This document shows positions 25,371-33,879 of a stretch of DNA of 64,000 bases, in pieces (the stretch's first letter is position 1; each line of letters opens with the position of its first letter). Origin of the DNA: Macrococcoides epidermidis (lineage in GTDB: Bacteria > Bacillota > Bacilli > Staphylococcales > Staphylococcaceae); the NCBI RefSeq assembly GCF_042659445.1, contig NZ_JBHSSR010000004.1. One strand, written 5' to 3'. Position numbers and translations under genes: made by a program. The notes beneath the pieces are model-generated. The model saw nothing but the letters and a program-made list of their open reading frames with translations, was not told the DNA's origin and ran no database searches.

Positions 25371-26924
25371 TTATTTCAATGCTGCTGGGAAAGGTGATAT
25401 ATCTATACCAAATACATAAGGTACAATCAGATATACAGCGATTACGATAATCACACATGCGATTATGTTGAGCCAGAATCCTGTTGTGGCCATTTCTCTA
25501 ATACTAATTTTGCCAGTACCAAAGACAATTGCATTTGGTGGCGTACCTACTGGTAACATGAATGCACAGTTCGCACCCATTGCTGCTGGTATCATCAGTG
25601 CTAATGGATGAACATTAATTGCTAATGCAAGTGCAGCTAGAATAGGTAGAATCATCGTTGCAGTGGCAGTATTTGATGTAATTTCTGTTAAGAATAATAC
25701 GAATAATGCAGTTACTGCAATAATCAATAACACTGGCATGCCTTTTAATAATATTAGCTGATCACTTAACCATGCATCTAGTTTACTTGTCGTAATGGCA
25801 TTTGCTAATGCTAAGCCACCACCGAATAGTAAGAGTACACCCCAAGGGATTTCTTTTGCGACGGACCAATCAAGTAAACGACCAGATTTACGTTTCGTCG
25901 GTATCATAAACAGTAGAATTGAAATGAACATGGCGATTGTGCCATCCTGAATCAGTTTAAGTGCAGGAATATTTGAAAAGAAGAATCCACGAACAATCCA
26001 AAGTGTTGCAGCTAGTATAAATATAACAAGTATTATCTTTTCTTCTCTTGTCGTCTTACCTAATTTATTTAATTCACGTTCTATTACTTCTTTACCTCCA
26101 GGTAACTCTGTCATATCTGATTTAAAGGCAAAATTATGTAAGTACAACCATGTAATTAAGAGTAAAATAATTACACTCGGTACACCAACAAGCATCCATT
26201 GGCCAAATCCAATTTCAAATCCAAATAATTCTTTCATCTGACCCGCTAATAGAATGAGTGGTGGTGTTCCAATCAATGTCCCCATACCACCAATTGTTCC
26301 GGCGTAACCTATAGCCAGGACTAATGTTTTTTCAAATTTTCTCAAATTTTCATTAACCTGATTCGCACTTAACACTTCCGCTTCGGCAATTAGTGCAAGT
26401 CCAATTGGTATCATAATCATAACGGCAGCGGTGTTTGACACAAACATACTCATTACACCTGTAGCCATCATAAATCCTAGTATAATTTTAGATGTTGTTG
26501 TACCGACTTTATTGATGATATTGAGTGCAATACGTGTATGTAAATTCCATTGCTCCATAGCTATCGCTAAAATAAATCCACCCATAAATAGGAAGATAAT
26601 ATCATTGCCGTAATTGGCTGCTACTTTTCCTGCATCCATTATTTGACCTATAGGAAATAACACGAGTGGTAATAATGAAGTTACTGCTATCGGTATTGGT
26701 TCTGTAATCCACCATGTAGCAATCCATAGCGTTGCAGCTAATACAAATCGTGCCGGTCCTTCAATGCCAGCTGGCTGAATGAAAAACTGGAATAATATAA
26801 AGAGTAATGGTCCAAGAAAAAGCCCGGTAAGCTGAACTTTATTGTATGACACTACTTCTTTAGATGGTTGTATAGAATCGGAGAAATGCGTTAAATAGCC
26901 TTTTTTGTTAATAAAATTTTTCAT
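25371..26924 (-). CDS. sdcS: SLC13/DASS family sodium-dicarboxylate (or sulfate) symporter
   Basis: The 517-residue protein has about 11-12 membrane helices and the two SNT-type substrate motifs, VSNTAAV and TSNTATA, each followed by a Pro-rich helix (GTPPLILL, GTPPNAIVF). It resembles Staphylococcus SdcS, which imports succinate, fumarate and malate with sodium. A GGGG-rich RBS precedes the ATG. Promoter region holds a GntR-like palindrome. Sulfate transport is less likely but not excluded. Confidence 0.88.
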   Translation of the reverse strand: MKNFINKKGYLTHFSDSIQPSKEVVSYNKVQLTGLFLGPLLFILFQFFIQPAGIEGPARFVLAATLWIATWWITEPIPIAVTSLLPLVLFPIGQIMDAGKVAANYGNDIIFLFMGGFILAIAMEQWNLHTRIALNIINKVGTTTSKIILGFMMATGVMSMFVSNTAAVMIMIPIGLALIAEAEVLSANQVNENLRKFEKTLVLAIGYAGTIGGMGTLIGTPPLILLAGQMKELFGFEIGFGQWMLVGVPSVIILLLITWLYLHNFAFKSDMTELPGGKEVIERELNKLGKTTREEKIILVIFILAATLWIVRGFFFSNIPALKLIQDGTIAMFISILLFMIPTKRKSGRLLDWSVAKEIPWGVLLLFGGGLALANAITTSKLDAWLSDQLILLKGMPVLLIIAVTALFVLFLTEITSNTATATMILPILAALALAINVHPLALMIPAAMGANCAFMLPVGTPPNAIVFGTGKISIREMATTGFWLNIIACVIIVIAVYLIVPYVFGIDISPFPAALK

Positions 26925-26950
26925 AAAAAACCCCCCTTTAAATTTTTGAA

Positions 26951-26978
26951 TTTTGTATACAATTATATTGTATCAAAA
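26951..26978. promoter_or_regulatory. Candidate GntR-type operator upstream of the SLC13 gene
   Basis: TTGTATACAA (26953-26962) is a perfect palindrome and part of a larger dyad, ATACAAT-TAT-ATTGTAT (26957-26973), extended by TTTTG/CAAAA. The form TnGTnnnACnA is typical of GntR regulators. No cognate regulator is present nearby. Confidence 0.45.
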
Positions 26979-27076
26979 TACTGAATGTGTATGTAAGGGG
27001 TTTCAAAAAATGTATATTGTTAATCTATTTATATTTTAATAATTTATGATAAGTATTTTTTATCATGCGTCTTATT

Positions 27077-27421
27077 TTAAATTGATTTTACGATATCACC
27101 ATCCTTGATAACAATTTTAATATTATCTGTATCTTTAAGAACACTAATATCTTTAAGCGGATCTTCCTTAACGAGTATAACATCTGCCAAATAGCCTGAT
27201 TTAATTTGTCCGACATTATCTAGACAAAGACATTCTGCTGCTGTAATTGTCGATGCTCGAATTGCATCAATTTCAGACATGCCATATTTAACCATGCTCA
27301 TTCCTAATTCTTCAGCGAACTCTAACACTGAAACGGGTGCTAATAGTGTTGGAACTAAATAAGTGCCTTGTTCAATCATTTGCAGAACGACAGCTTCATC
27401 TAAATATATGGTTTTCAACAC
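27077..27421 (-). pseudogene. C-terminal remnant of an amidohydrolase
   Basis: A 114-residue frame carries the end of an imidazolonepropionase/prolidase-like amidohydrolase: YLDEAVVLQMIEQGTYLVPTL, then AIRASTITAAECLCLDN, then IKSGYLADVILV. The metal-binding N-terminal HxH region is absent, and the join between the first two segments suggests an internal deletion. There is no proper start or RBS; the 5' end abuts a fragment of an unrelated regulator on the other strand. Non-functional. Confidence 0.75.
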
Positions 27422-27489
27422 TTGAAGCTATTTGTAAGGAGCTGGACTGTCAACCTGGAGATTTGTTTGAATATGTGAAAGATGAATAA
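27418..27489 (+). pseudogene. C-terminal remnant of an XRE (YozG-type) regulator
   Basis: Twenty-three codons read TLEAICKELDCQPGDLFEYV, the characteristic end of HTH_26/YozG-like regulators, then stop at 27487-27489. The rest of the gene is missing; its place is taken by the amidohydrolase remnant in the opposite orientation. A hairpin at 27504-27540 (AAGAACAAA/TTTGTTCTT with T-run) is probably this lost gene's terminator. Confidence 0.7.
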
Positions 27490-27503
27490 TTGTATGCGTG
27501 AAG

Positions 27504-27540
27504 AAGAACAAACTATGGTTTCATAATTTGTTCTTTTTTG
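27504..27540 (+). terminator. Terminator following the regulator remnant
   Basis: AAGAACAAA pairs with TTTGTTCTT, followed by TTTTT. It stands between the regulator fragment and the M20 hydrolase gene. Confidence 0.75.
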
Positions 27541-27591
27541 TTTTATATATAATAAAAGGGAATAAATAATATACATAAGGAGATGAAGAAC

Positions 27592-28770
27592 ATGAATAAA
27601 CAATTAATTGAAACTTTAAAAGCAAAAGAAGACAAAATGATTGAGATTAGACGTTACTTACATCAACATCCAGAACTTTCTTTCCAGGAAGAGAAAACAG
27701 CACAATATATTGCGGATTTCTATAAAGGGAAAGACGTAAAAGTAGAAACGAATATTGGTGAACGCGGCATTAAAGTGACGATTGATTCTGGTAAAACAGG
27801 AAAGACATTAGCAATTCGTGCAGATTTTGATGCATTACCGATTACAGAAGATACAGGCTTACCATTTGCATCGGTGAATAAATGTGTGATGCATGCATGT
27901 GGTCACGACGCACATACAGCATATATGCTTGTGTTAGCTGAAACATTAGCAGAGATGAAAGAGACGTTTACAGGTAAAGTCGTTGTTATCCATCAGCCAG
28001 CAGAGGAAGTACCACCAGGTGGTGCGAAAGGTATGATTGAAGCAGGCGTATTAGACGAGGTTGATAACGTACTTGGTGTACACGTTATGAGTACGATGCC
28101 GGTAGGTAAAGTGTTCTATAAACCAGGTTATGTTCAGACAGGACGTGCATTTTTTAAACTGAAAGTTATCGGTAAAGGTGGTCACGGTTCATCACCACAT
28201 ATGGCAAATGATGCAATCGTAGCAGGAAGTTACTTTGTAACAGCATTACAGACAGTCGTATCAAGACGATTAAACCCATTTGAAACGGGCGTTGTAACAA
28301 TCGGTTCATTTGATGGTAAAGGTCAGTTCAATGTCATTAAAGATTCAATTGAAATCGAAGGTGACGTACGTGGTTTAACAGATGATACGAAAGCAACAAT
28401 TGAACGTGAGATTAAACGATTAAGTAAAGGATTAGAAGAAATGTACGGTGTTACTTGTGAACTGGAATACAACGACGATTATCCGGCATTATACAATGAT
28501 CCTGAATTTACAAACTATGTTGCACAAACTTTAAAGGATGCATCACTCGATTTCGAAGTGGAGATGTGCGAACCTCAGCCACCATCTGAAGACTTCGCAT
28601 ATTATGCTAAAGAACGACCAAGTGCATTTATATATACAGGTGCAGCACCTGAAGAAGGAGAAATATATCCACATCATCATCCGAAATTCAACATCTCAGA
28701 AAAATCATTACTCATTTCAGCACAAGCAGTTGGTACAGTCGTACTTGATTATTTAAAAGGAGTGAAATAA
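27592..28770 (+). CDS. M20 family metallo-hydrolase (N-acyl amino acid amidohydrolase)
   Basis: A 392-residue M20D enzyme: MHACGHDAHTAYML and HQPAEEVPPGG hold the metal-binding His/Asp and catalytic Glu residues, with SSPHMANDA in the dimerisation domain and a C-terminal HHHPKFNI. Such enzymes hydrolyse N-acyl or aromatic amide bonds of amino acids. ATG 27592 lies 9 nt after AGGAG. It is near the dicarboxylate carrier but not in an operon with it. Confidence 0.9.
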   Translation: MNKQLIETLKAKEDKMIEIRRYLHQHPELSFQEEKTAQYIADFYKGKDVKVETNIGERGIKVTIDSGKTGKTLAIRADFDALPITEDTGLPFASVNKCVMHACGHDAHTAYMLVLAETLAEMKETFTGKVVVIHQPAEEVPPGGAKGMIEAGVLDEVDNVLGVHVMSTMPVGKVFYKPGYVQTGRAFFKLKVIGKGGHGSSPHMANDAIVAGSYFVTALQTVVSRRLNPFETGVVTIGSFDGKGQFNVIKDSIEIEGDVRGLTDDTKATIEREIKRLSKGLEEMYGVTCELEYNDDYPALYNDPEFTNYVAQTLKDASLDFEVEMCEPQPPSEDFAYYAKERPSAFIYTGAAPEEGEIYPHHHPKFNISEKSLLISAQAVGTVVLDYLKGVK

Positions 28771-28826
28771 CTTTGAAATTATGCCTATATGAGCATTGGT
28801 AATTACAGAGGATTGTCTAATGTTAA

Positions 28827-28958
28827 TGTTTAGTATGTGGCTTTTCTTTTCTGGAAGAAGAGCCTTACGATGAAGATTATACTGGAAGTTTCGAAATTTG
28901 TGGTTGTTGTGGTTTTCAGTATTTGATCCTTCGTTATTTAATAAACAAGATTTACTGA
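28827..28958 (+). pseudogene. Remnant of a CPCC-type cysteine-rich protein
   Basis: A 43-codon frame reads CLVCGFSFLEEEPYDEDYTG then SFEICGCCGFQY, the pattern of small CPCC zinc-binding proteins, and then drifts into unrelated residues and stops. The frame has no ATG; an ATG at 28821 with AGAGGA upstream is one base out of frame, so the start appears lost by an indel. The remaining intergenic bases (28771-29059) hold nothing else that I can support. Confidence 0.5.
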
Positions 28959-29059
28959 ATGGTTGTTTACCGGAGTTACACATGAATGAACATTTTAAGA
29001 ATCGAGGCTTATTATGAAGATATTAATGAAAGAATGCTTGTTTTATGAAGGGATTGGTT

Positions 29060-29096
29060 CATCTTGGCTCATGTTTAATATTTATGAGCCAAGATG
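29060..29096. terminator. Perfect 13-bp hairpin with the GAGCCAAGATG motif
   Basis: CATCTTGGCTCAT (29060-29072) and ATGAGCCAAGATG (29084-29096) pair perfectly around an 11-nt AT loop. It covers the 3' end of the small membrane-protein gene. Related half-copies occur at about 9111-9180. Confidence 0.75.
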
Positions 29097-29270
29097 ATCT
29101 TCATTTTTCATAAACTTTCTTACCATTAGTATGAATGCACACAATATTATTAAACTGAAGGATGCCCAGCTAAAAACTCCACGCCATTCGTAATCAATTA
29201 AGATAAATATAATATTTAGTATAGCGAGTATGATTGCTAATGTTAAAAAATATTTATATCCTTTGCTCAT
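29082..29270 (-). CDS. Small two-helix membrane protein
   Basis: A 62-residue protein with two hydrophobic helices (about 8-26 and 32-50) and a charged tail. AAGGAG precedes the ATG. No family recognised. Confidence 0.55.
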   Translation of the reverse strand: MSKGYKYFLTLAIILAILNIIFILIDYEWRGVFSWASFSLIILCAFILMVRKFMKNEDHLGS

Positions 29271-29342
29271 ATAATCACTCCTTTAAATTAATATTACCAT
29301 AATCAAAAATTTGGTAATATATATTCAAAGGGGGAGTTTAAA

Positions 29343-29522
29343 ATGAAAAAAGTATTTAAGACGATGACCAATAATGCCTCGATTCCACTAAAGTTAAAGC
29401 TGACGAGAGGGTTGTTTCCTCGGACGGCTGAAGTATTGGCAGAGGTTGATCTTGAAACTGGGGAGGTAGCTTTTAAAGTTTCAGAAGAAGATTTAAAGAA
29501 AATTAAACAAAATATTGAATAA
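29343..29522 (+). CDS. 59-residue hypothetical protein
   Basis: A small basic protein (starts MKKVFKTMTNNASIPLKL) with a plausible beta-hairpin (VLAEVDLETGEVAFKV) and C-terminal helix. GGGGGAG precedes the ATG at good spacing, and a GC-rich hairpin at 29532-29554 follows, so this looks like a real monocistronic gene just below common length cutoffs. Confidence 0.6.
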   Translation: MKKVFKTMTNNASIPLKLKLTRGLFPRTAEVLAEVDLETGEVAFKVSEEDLKKIKQNIE

Positions 29523-29531
29523 TAAAATGAT

Positions 29532-29554
29532 CCGCACGCATATTCAGCGTGCGG
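29532..29554 (+). terminator. Terminator of the 59-residue protein gene
   Basis: CCGCACGC pairs with GCGTGCGG around ATATTCA, followed by GTTTCC. The short T-tract makes it moderate in strength. Confidence 0.7.
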
Positions 29555-29559
29555 GTTTC

Positions 29560-29826
29560 CTATATTGCGTATTTTTTCTTAGTTAAGAGTAATATTAACA
29601 GGATGAGTGGTATGCTTAATACAGTAACGAGAACGGCATGCACTCTTGCAGATTGTTTACGTGTGATTGTTGATGCGCCAGACTTTAAATATTTTCGGTA
29701 AATTGTCATGAACAATCCTGTAATTACGATGAATATCGCCCAGCAACTTGCGAGTTCAACGAGATAATTAATAAATGTGTTTTTGTTAACAGACTCGAAT
29801 GAGTACTTCATTTTTGTCACACTCAC
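29560..29826 (-). pseudogene. Fragment of a PepSY-associated transmembrane protein
   Basis: The 88-residue frame holds two membrane helices that resemble the middle of PepSY_TM proteins (ELASCWAIFIVITGLFMT; then RKQSARVHAVLVTVLS). The usual PepSY repeats on both sides are missing, there is no RBS, and its proposed start lies within a terminator hairpin. Probably a decayed gene. Confidence 0.55.
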
Positions 29827-29885
29827 GTTCCCGGTCGTGACAAAACTAATAAAAGTGTCACACTCAGACTCACGAGTGTGACACT
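29812..29885 (-). terminator. Double hairpin terminating ktrB copy 2
   Basis: Proximal hairpin AGTGTCACACTC (29854-29865)/GAGTGTGACACT (29874-29885) has a perfect 12-bp stem. A second, TTTTGTCAC (29812-29820)/GTGACAAAA (29837-29845), lies just beyond. Similar TTGTCA/TGACAA half sites occur near 19178-19200. Confidence 0.8.
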
Positions 29886-29896
29886 TTCTAATTTGA

Positions 29897-31231
29897 TTAA
29901 CCTGTTAACACGTCTTCTTTCGGGTAAGCGTACAGTGCTTTCTGTGGTTTTGAGAACGTAAGCACAATCGTTAATACCCCAATCTTACCGATCATCATCA
30001 TCAAAATGATTAATAGTTTTCCGACGACTGATAGCTTTGCTGTAATGCCCATCGTCAGTCCTACCGTACCGAATGCTGAAATGACTTCAAACATCACAGC
30101 AAGAAACGGTAAGTCCGGCTCTGCGATTACAAGCGCTAATGTGATTAAGAAGATAAATGTTGAACTTAACACAACGATTGCAAAGCTCTTAAATAAATAT
30201 TTCGTATCTATTGCCTTCTTAAATAAACTAATTTGTTCGCGTTGCTTTATAAAGCTTATCGTACCGAAGAATATTACAACAGCGGTCGTTAGCTTTATCC
30301 CACCTGCTGTAGAAGTCGATCCACCACCGATAAACATGAATAGCATCATAAGTAGAATCGTCGATGTATTCATCGCTCCGATATCAACCGTATTAAAGCC
30401 TGCTGTTCGTGTTGTAATTGCCTGGAAGTAAGACATTTGAAACTGATCAAATGTACTGTGCCCACCAATTGTTTTCATATTGTTCATCTCAAGTAAGTAA
30501 ATTGTCAGTGTCGCAATTGTATTCACGATCACCGTCCCGAATATCATAATTTTTGTATGAAGTCTTAAATGCGTAAATTTCTTTTTCTGATATATATCAA
30601 GGATGACTGTAAATCCTAATCCATCCATGATGATTAATGTTGTAATGATAAAGTTGATGACCGGATTCGTTTTAAATTGTACAAGATTGTCACTATGAAG
30701 TGCGAATCCTGCGTTATTAAATGCACTGACTGCGATGAAGAAACTGTTAAATAGTCCGCGCTTCCACCCAAGTAAAGGCACCCATTCAAGGGCAAGCAGT
30801 ATTGCTCCGATACTTTCAAAAATTAAACTGATCATTAATAGCTTCAATACGAGTCTGAGTATGCCGCCTAAGTTCTGCTGATTCAATGCCTCTGTTGCGA
30901 GTGAGCGACTTTTAAGTCCCACTTTACGTCCAAGCATGATAAACACGATCATCGCTAACGTAATAATCCCGAGACCACCGGACTGTACGAGAATCATAAT
31001 GATAATATGGCCGAAAGTGTTAAAGTTTTGTGTAATATCAATTGTTGCGAGTCCTGTAACACTGAATGCGCTCGTTGCAATAAACAGACAATCTACAAAT
31101 GATGTAGGTTGTTTCTGAGAGAATGGCATATAAAGTAATAAAGTACCGATCGTAAGGAAGACTAAAAATGAACTGATAATAACTAAATATGGATTTCTTG
31201 TACTTAATTTATTTTTTTCTCCATTTGACAT
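29897..31231 (-). CDS. Potassium uptake channel subunit KtrB, copy 2
   Basis: A 444-residue paralogue of the first ktrB with near-identical first 100 residues and all four filter motifs (SAFSVTGL, SAFNNAGF, TTRTAGFN, SAFGTVGL). One visible difference is MDGLGFTVILD, where copy 1 has LGGIGFTVILD. Staphylococci also carry two Ktr pores (KtrB and KtrD) that share one RCK subunit, so these may be the equivalents. GAGGATG precedes the ATG. Confidence 0.9.
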   Translation of the reverse strand: MSNGEKNKLSTRNPYLVIISSFLVFLTIGTLLLYMPFSQKQPTSFVDCLFIATSAFSVTGLATIDITQNFNTFGHIIIMILVQSGGLGIITLAMIVFIMLGRKVGLKSRSLATEALNQQNLGGILRLVLKLLMISLIFESIGAILLALEWVPLLGWKRGLFNSFFIAVSAFNNAGFALHSDNLVQFKTNPVINFIITTLIIMDGLGFTVILDIYQKKKFTHLRLHTKIMIFGTVIVNTIATLTIYLLEMNNMKTIGGHSTFDQFQMSYFQAITTRTAGFNTVDIGAMNTSTILLMMLFMFIGGGSTSTAGGIKLTTAVVIFFGTISFIKQREQISLFKKAIDTKYLFKSFAIVVLSSTFIFLITLALVIAEPDLPFLAVMFEVISAFGTVGLTMGITAKLSVVGKLLIILMMMIGKIGVLTIVLTFSKPQKALYAYPKEDVLTG

Positions 31232-31300
31232 CCTCTATTTTTGAATGATTAAGTAACAATAGCGTACATGTTAGTTACAGAAAATACAATTCAAATTTTA
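31232..31300 (-). promoter_or_regulatory. ktrB leader, copy 2
   Basis: Contains the same blocks as the first ktrB leader: GACATCCTCT, GAATGATT, AATAGCGTACATG, and AAAATACAATTCAAATTT. Single-base changes are scattered, showing the shared region is conserved but not recently copied. Confidence 0.6.
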
Positions 31301-31380
31301 GTATTTTGAAAAGACAGTTATCTTTTAATTTTGAGTGATTTAAATAAATATATTAATTCAATCCAACTATATTGAATTAT

Positions 31381-31491
31381 TCACTAGTGGATGTTACGAT
31401 ATAGTTGTAAAAGAGATAGTTAATATTATCTGATCAGGTAAACAACACGACTTATTTTTTTATATCACTATATCGTATTATCTAGTAGTGA
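31381..31491. promoter_or_regulatory. Paired inverted arms upstream of padR, candidate operators
   Basis: A 27-bp arm at 31381-31407 matches the reverse complement of 31465-31491 at about 20 positions, including an 11-bp run ACTATATCGTA. The right arm abuts the RBS of padR. Two inverted PadR sites 57 bp apart would allow looping and autorepression. Confidence 0.55.
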
Positions 31492-31504
31492 GAGGAGGCG
31501 GACT

Positions 31505-31831
31505 ATGAATGTTCAATTAAAGAAAGGCGTACTTGAGCTCGTCGTTTTACAGGAGATATTGGTAAAGGATCAATACGGTTATGATTTATCACAAAGTATT
31601 TCACAACATCTTTCCATCGCTGATGGCACGCTTTATCCGATGTTGCGTCGTTTAGTATCTGAAGGTTATCTGGATACTTATATGGGTAAGACGTCAGGTG
31701 GTCCGGCAAGAAAATATTACACGATTACCGATGAAGGAAAGGTTCATTTACAACATTTGAAAACAGAATGGTACGGTATGGTTGACGCGGTAGATGCACT
31801 CATTAAGAGAAGGGGAGAATCATATGAATAG
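31505..31831 (+). CDS. PadR family transcriptional regulator
   Basis: A 108-residue PadR-s1 protein: LELVVLQEILVKDQYGYDLSQ at the N-terminus, LSIADGTLYPMLRRLVSEGYL as the recognition helix and wing, and a dimerising C-terminal helix. It heads a PadR-DUF1700-DUF4097 operon with overlapping genes (8 nt to the next), the standard arrangement of envelope-stress operons in Firmicutes, where the regulator represses its own operon. Confidence 0.92.
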   Translation: MNVQLKKGVLELVVLQEILVKDQYGYDLSQSISQHLSIADGTLYPMLRRLVSEGYLDTYMGKTSGGPARKYYTITDEGKVHLQHLKTEWYGMVDAVDALIKRRGESYE

Positions 31832-32384
31832 ACAACAATATTTAAATACGTTAAGTAAAGAATTGAATGGTTTACCACAAGGTGAATTTGAATCTTTAAT
31901 GTTTGAATATGAATCACATTTTGAAGATGGTGCGATGGATGGTAAAAGTGATGCAGAAATCATTAATGAACTAGGCGATCCGGTTCAGGTTGGTAAAGAA
32001 CTGCGAGCGATGTATCATGTAACGAAAGCAAAGACAGATCCGAGTACGTCAAATGTAGCACAGATGATCTTTTCGATTGTAGGTTTAAGCTTTTTAAATT
32101 TATTTATATTGCTCATTCCGTTCGTTATTTACGTTAGTATTATGGTGTCGTTTGCATTTGGAGCACTGATGCTAATCATATCACCGTTCTTTTTAATACT
32201 AGACTTTATCTTTAATGGTGCGAGCGCAGTGAATGGCTTTGAAATATTTATGACGGTATTCTGTGTAGGATTAGGCTTATTATTTGGCATAATTTTATTT
32301 AAAGTGATGCAGTTTGTGAACCGTTTCATCGTTCAATATATTCAATTTAATAAAAATATCATTCAGGGAGGTAAATCGTCATGA
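31824..32384 (+). CDS. DUF1700 (HAAS-like) membrane protein
   Basis: A 186-residue protein whose first 75 residues carry the signature LNGLPQGEFESLMFEYESHF...GDPVQVGKEL of DUF1700, followed by three to four membrane helices. ATG 31824 overlaps padR; its own stop overlaps the DUF4097 gene (ATGA). In related operons it is a membrane partner of the PadR system; mechanism unknown. Confidence 0.88.
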   Translation: MNRQQYLNTLSKELNGLPQGEFESLMFEYESHFEDGAMDGKSDAEIINELGDPVQVGKELRAMYHVTKAKTDPSTSNVAQMIFSIVGLSFLNLFILLIPFVIYVSIMVSFAFGALMLIISPFFLILDFIFNGASAVNGFEIFMTVFCVGLGLLFGIILFKVMQFVNRFIVQYIQFNKNIIQGGKSS

Positions 32385-33133
32385 AGAAACTTTTAATTGT
32401 CGCAATAAGTTTGATGGTTATCGGAATGATAGGGATGGGAGTATGTAGTATGATGTTTGGTTTTGGCAGTAGTTACGGACAGTATAATAATAATGAAGTA
32501 CTTACTGATGAATATCAGAAGGTTGATATAGATGTTAATACATTGATGTTAGATGTGAAACAGTCTGATGATAATAAAACGCATATTGATATCAAGCATG
32601 CTAAAAATGAAAGTCAAATAAAGTATACAGTAAAAGATGACACGCTATCTATTTCTGGTGGCGAATCAAGTGGTATCGATGTCGACTTTAACTTCGGATT
32701 CAATCAGGAACAGAACAATATGAAAGTAATACTTCAGTTACCTCAAAAACAATACAATGAATTTATAATCGATTCAAATGTTGGGGAAATTAATATTGAT
32801 AAATTAGATGCAAAAATTGCAAAAATTGATATGAATGTCGGAGAAGTAAACATTGAAGAAATGATTGCTGATGATATTCAGTTTAGTGTCGATGTTGGTG
32901 AACTAACGTTAAGAAATGTTGATAAAGATGCCAATATAAAAGGTGACGTCAATGTTGGAGATGCTTCAATCTATTATAAAGGAAAACCGGACAATGTGAA
33001 TGTCACTACTGACAGTAATATGGGTGACGTTGAATTAAATGATGTTATTCCTAAAGGCGGTATGGTTGGTAAAGGAGAACACACCATTGACCTTGAAACA
33101 GATATGGGTGATTTAACGGTTGATGTTAATTAG
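32381..33133 (+). CDS. DUF4097 beta-solenoid protein with N-terminal membrane helix
   Basis: A 250-residue protein: one N-terminal hydrophobic helix, then a repeated ladder of NVGEINI/NVGEVNI/DVGELTL/NVGDASI/NMGDVEL strands, which is the DUF4097 right-handed beta structure. It is probably anchored in the membrane and exposed outside. Last gene of the PadR operon, coupled by ATGA. Confidence 0.87.
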   Translation: MKKLLIVAISLMVIGMIGMGVCSMMFGFGSSYGQYNNNEVLTDEYQKVDIDVNTLMLDVKQSDDNKTHIDIKHAKNESQIKYTVKDDTLSISGGESSGIDVDFNFGFNQEQNNMKVILQLPQKQYNEFIIDSNVGEINIDKLDAKIAKIDMNVGEVNIEEMIADDIQFSVDVGELTLRNVDKDANIKGDVNVGDASIYYKGKPDNVNVTTDSNMGDVELNDVIPKGGMVGKGEHTIDLETDMGDLTVDVN

Positions 33134-33230
33134 TTTATATTGATATTTTTTAACACAATCTTAACTTTAGTATTCTTTGAAACTCTTATATAATCAACTA
33201 AGATAAATTCAAACGTTAAGGATGTTAATA

Positions 33231-33875
33231 ATGAACTATTTTTTAGTTGGAGATATACATGGTTGTTATAATACATTGAAGAAGATACTAAAGCACTGGA
33301 ATCCAAAAGAAGAGCAGCTGATCTTTGTTGGAGATTATATCAATAAAGGTAAACATTCGAAAGAGGTTGTACGTTGTGTACGCAAGCTTCAGCAGGATTA
33401 TCCGAATACGATTTGTATTCAGGGCAACCATGAGTATCAAATGGCGCAGTATATTTTTAAAGGTACTTCAAAGTCAGACATGAAAGAGAACTATAGGAAT
33501 ACGATAGAAGATTATGACTTACGTGAAAAATATATAGGTGATGCACGTTGGATGCGTGATCTACCATTATTTTACGAGAATGATGTGCTATACGTGTCTC
33601 ATGCGGGCGTTAACTTTTTAGGGTTTAGAAAGTTTCATACAGAGAGTATGTGGAGTGTGTTACGTTTCCGTGGTAAGCTAAAAAAGATGAAGAAGTTGCA
33701 GGTTATTGGACATACACCAACTGAAATTGGGAAACCGATATATTTAAAACAATACAATACGTTAAACATTGATGCCGGCGCGGGGAATCATGATGCGCTT
33801 GCTGCAGTCGTCATTAATAAGAATGGTAAATTGGTTAGGACGTATATTGAAAAAATATTAAAGAGTGATTATTAA
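33231..33875 (+). CDS. Metallophosphatase (PrpE/serine-threonine phosphatase-like)
   Basis: A 214-residue calcineurin-like phosphoesterase with GDIHG, GDYINKG, GNHE and GHTP motifs in order, the set that binds two metals. It may act on phosphoproteins or dinucleoside polyphosphates. AAGG lies 9 nt before ATG 33231. Monocistronic, closed by a strong terminator. Confidence 0.88.
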   Translation: MNYFLVGDIHGCYNTLKKILKHWNPKEEQLIFVGDYINKGKHSKEVVRCVRKLQQDYPNTICIQGNHEYQMAQYIFKGTSKSDMKENYRNTIEDYDLREKYIGDARWMRDLPLFYENDVLYVSHAGVNFLGFRKFHTESMWSVLRFRGKLKKMKKLQVIGHTPTEIGKPIYLKQYNTLNIDAGAGNHDALAAVVINKNGKLVRTYIEKILKSDY

Positions 33876-33879
33876 AAGG

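Noticed and set aside
27415..27603. Minus-strand frame opposite the regulator remnant
   Set aside because: Low-complexity, lacks an RBS, overlaps the real start of the M20 gene and the terminator at 27504.
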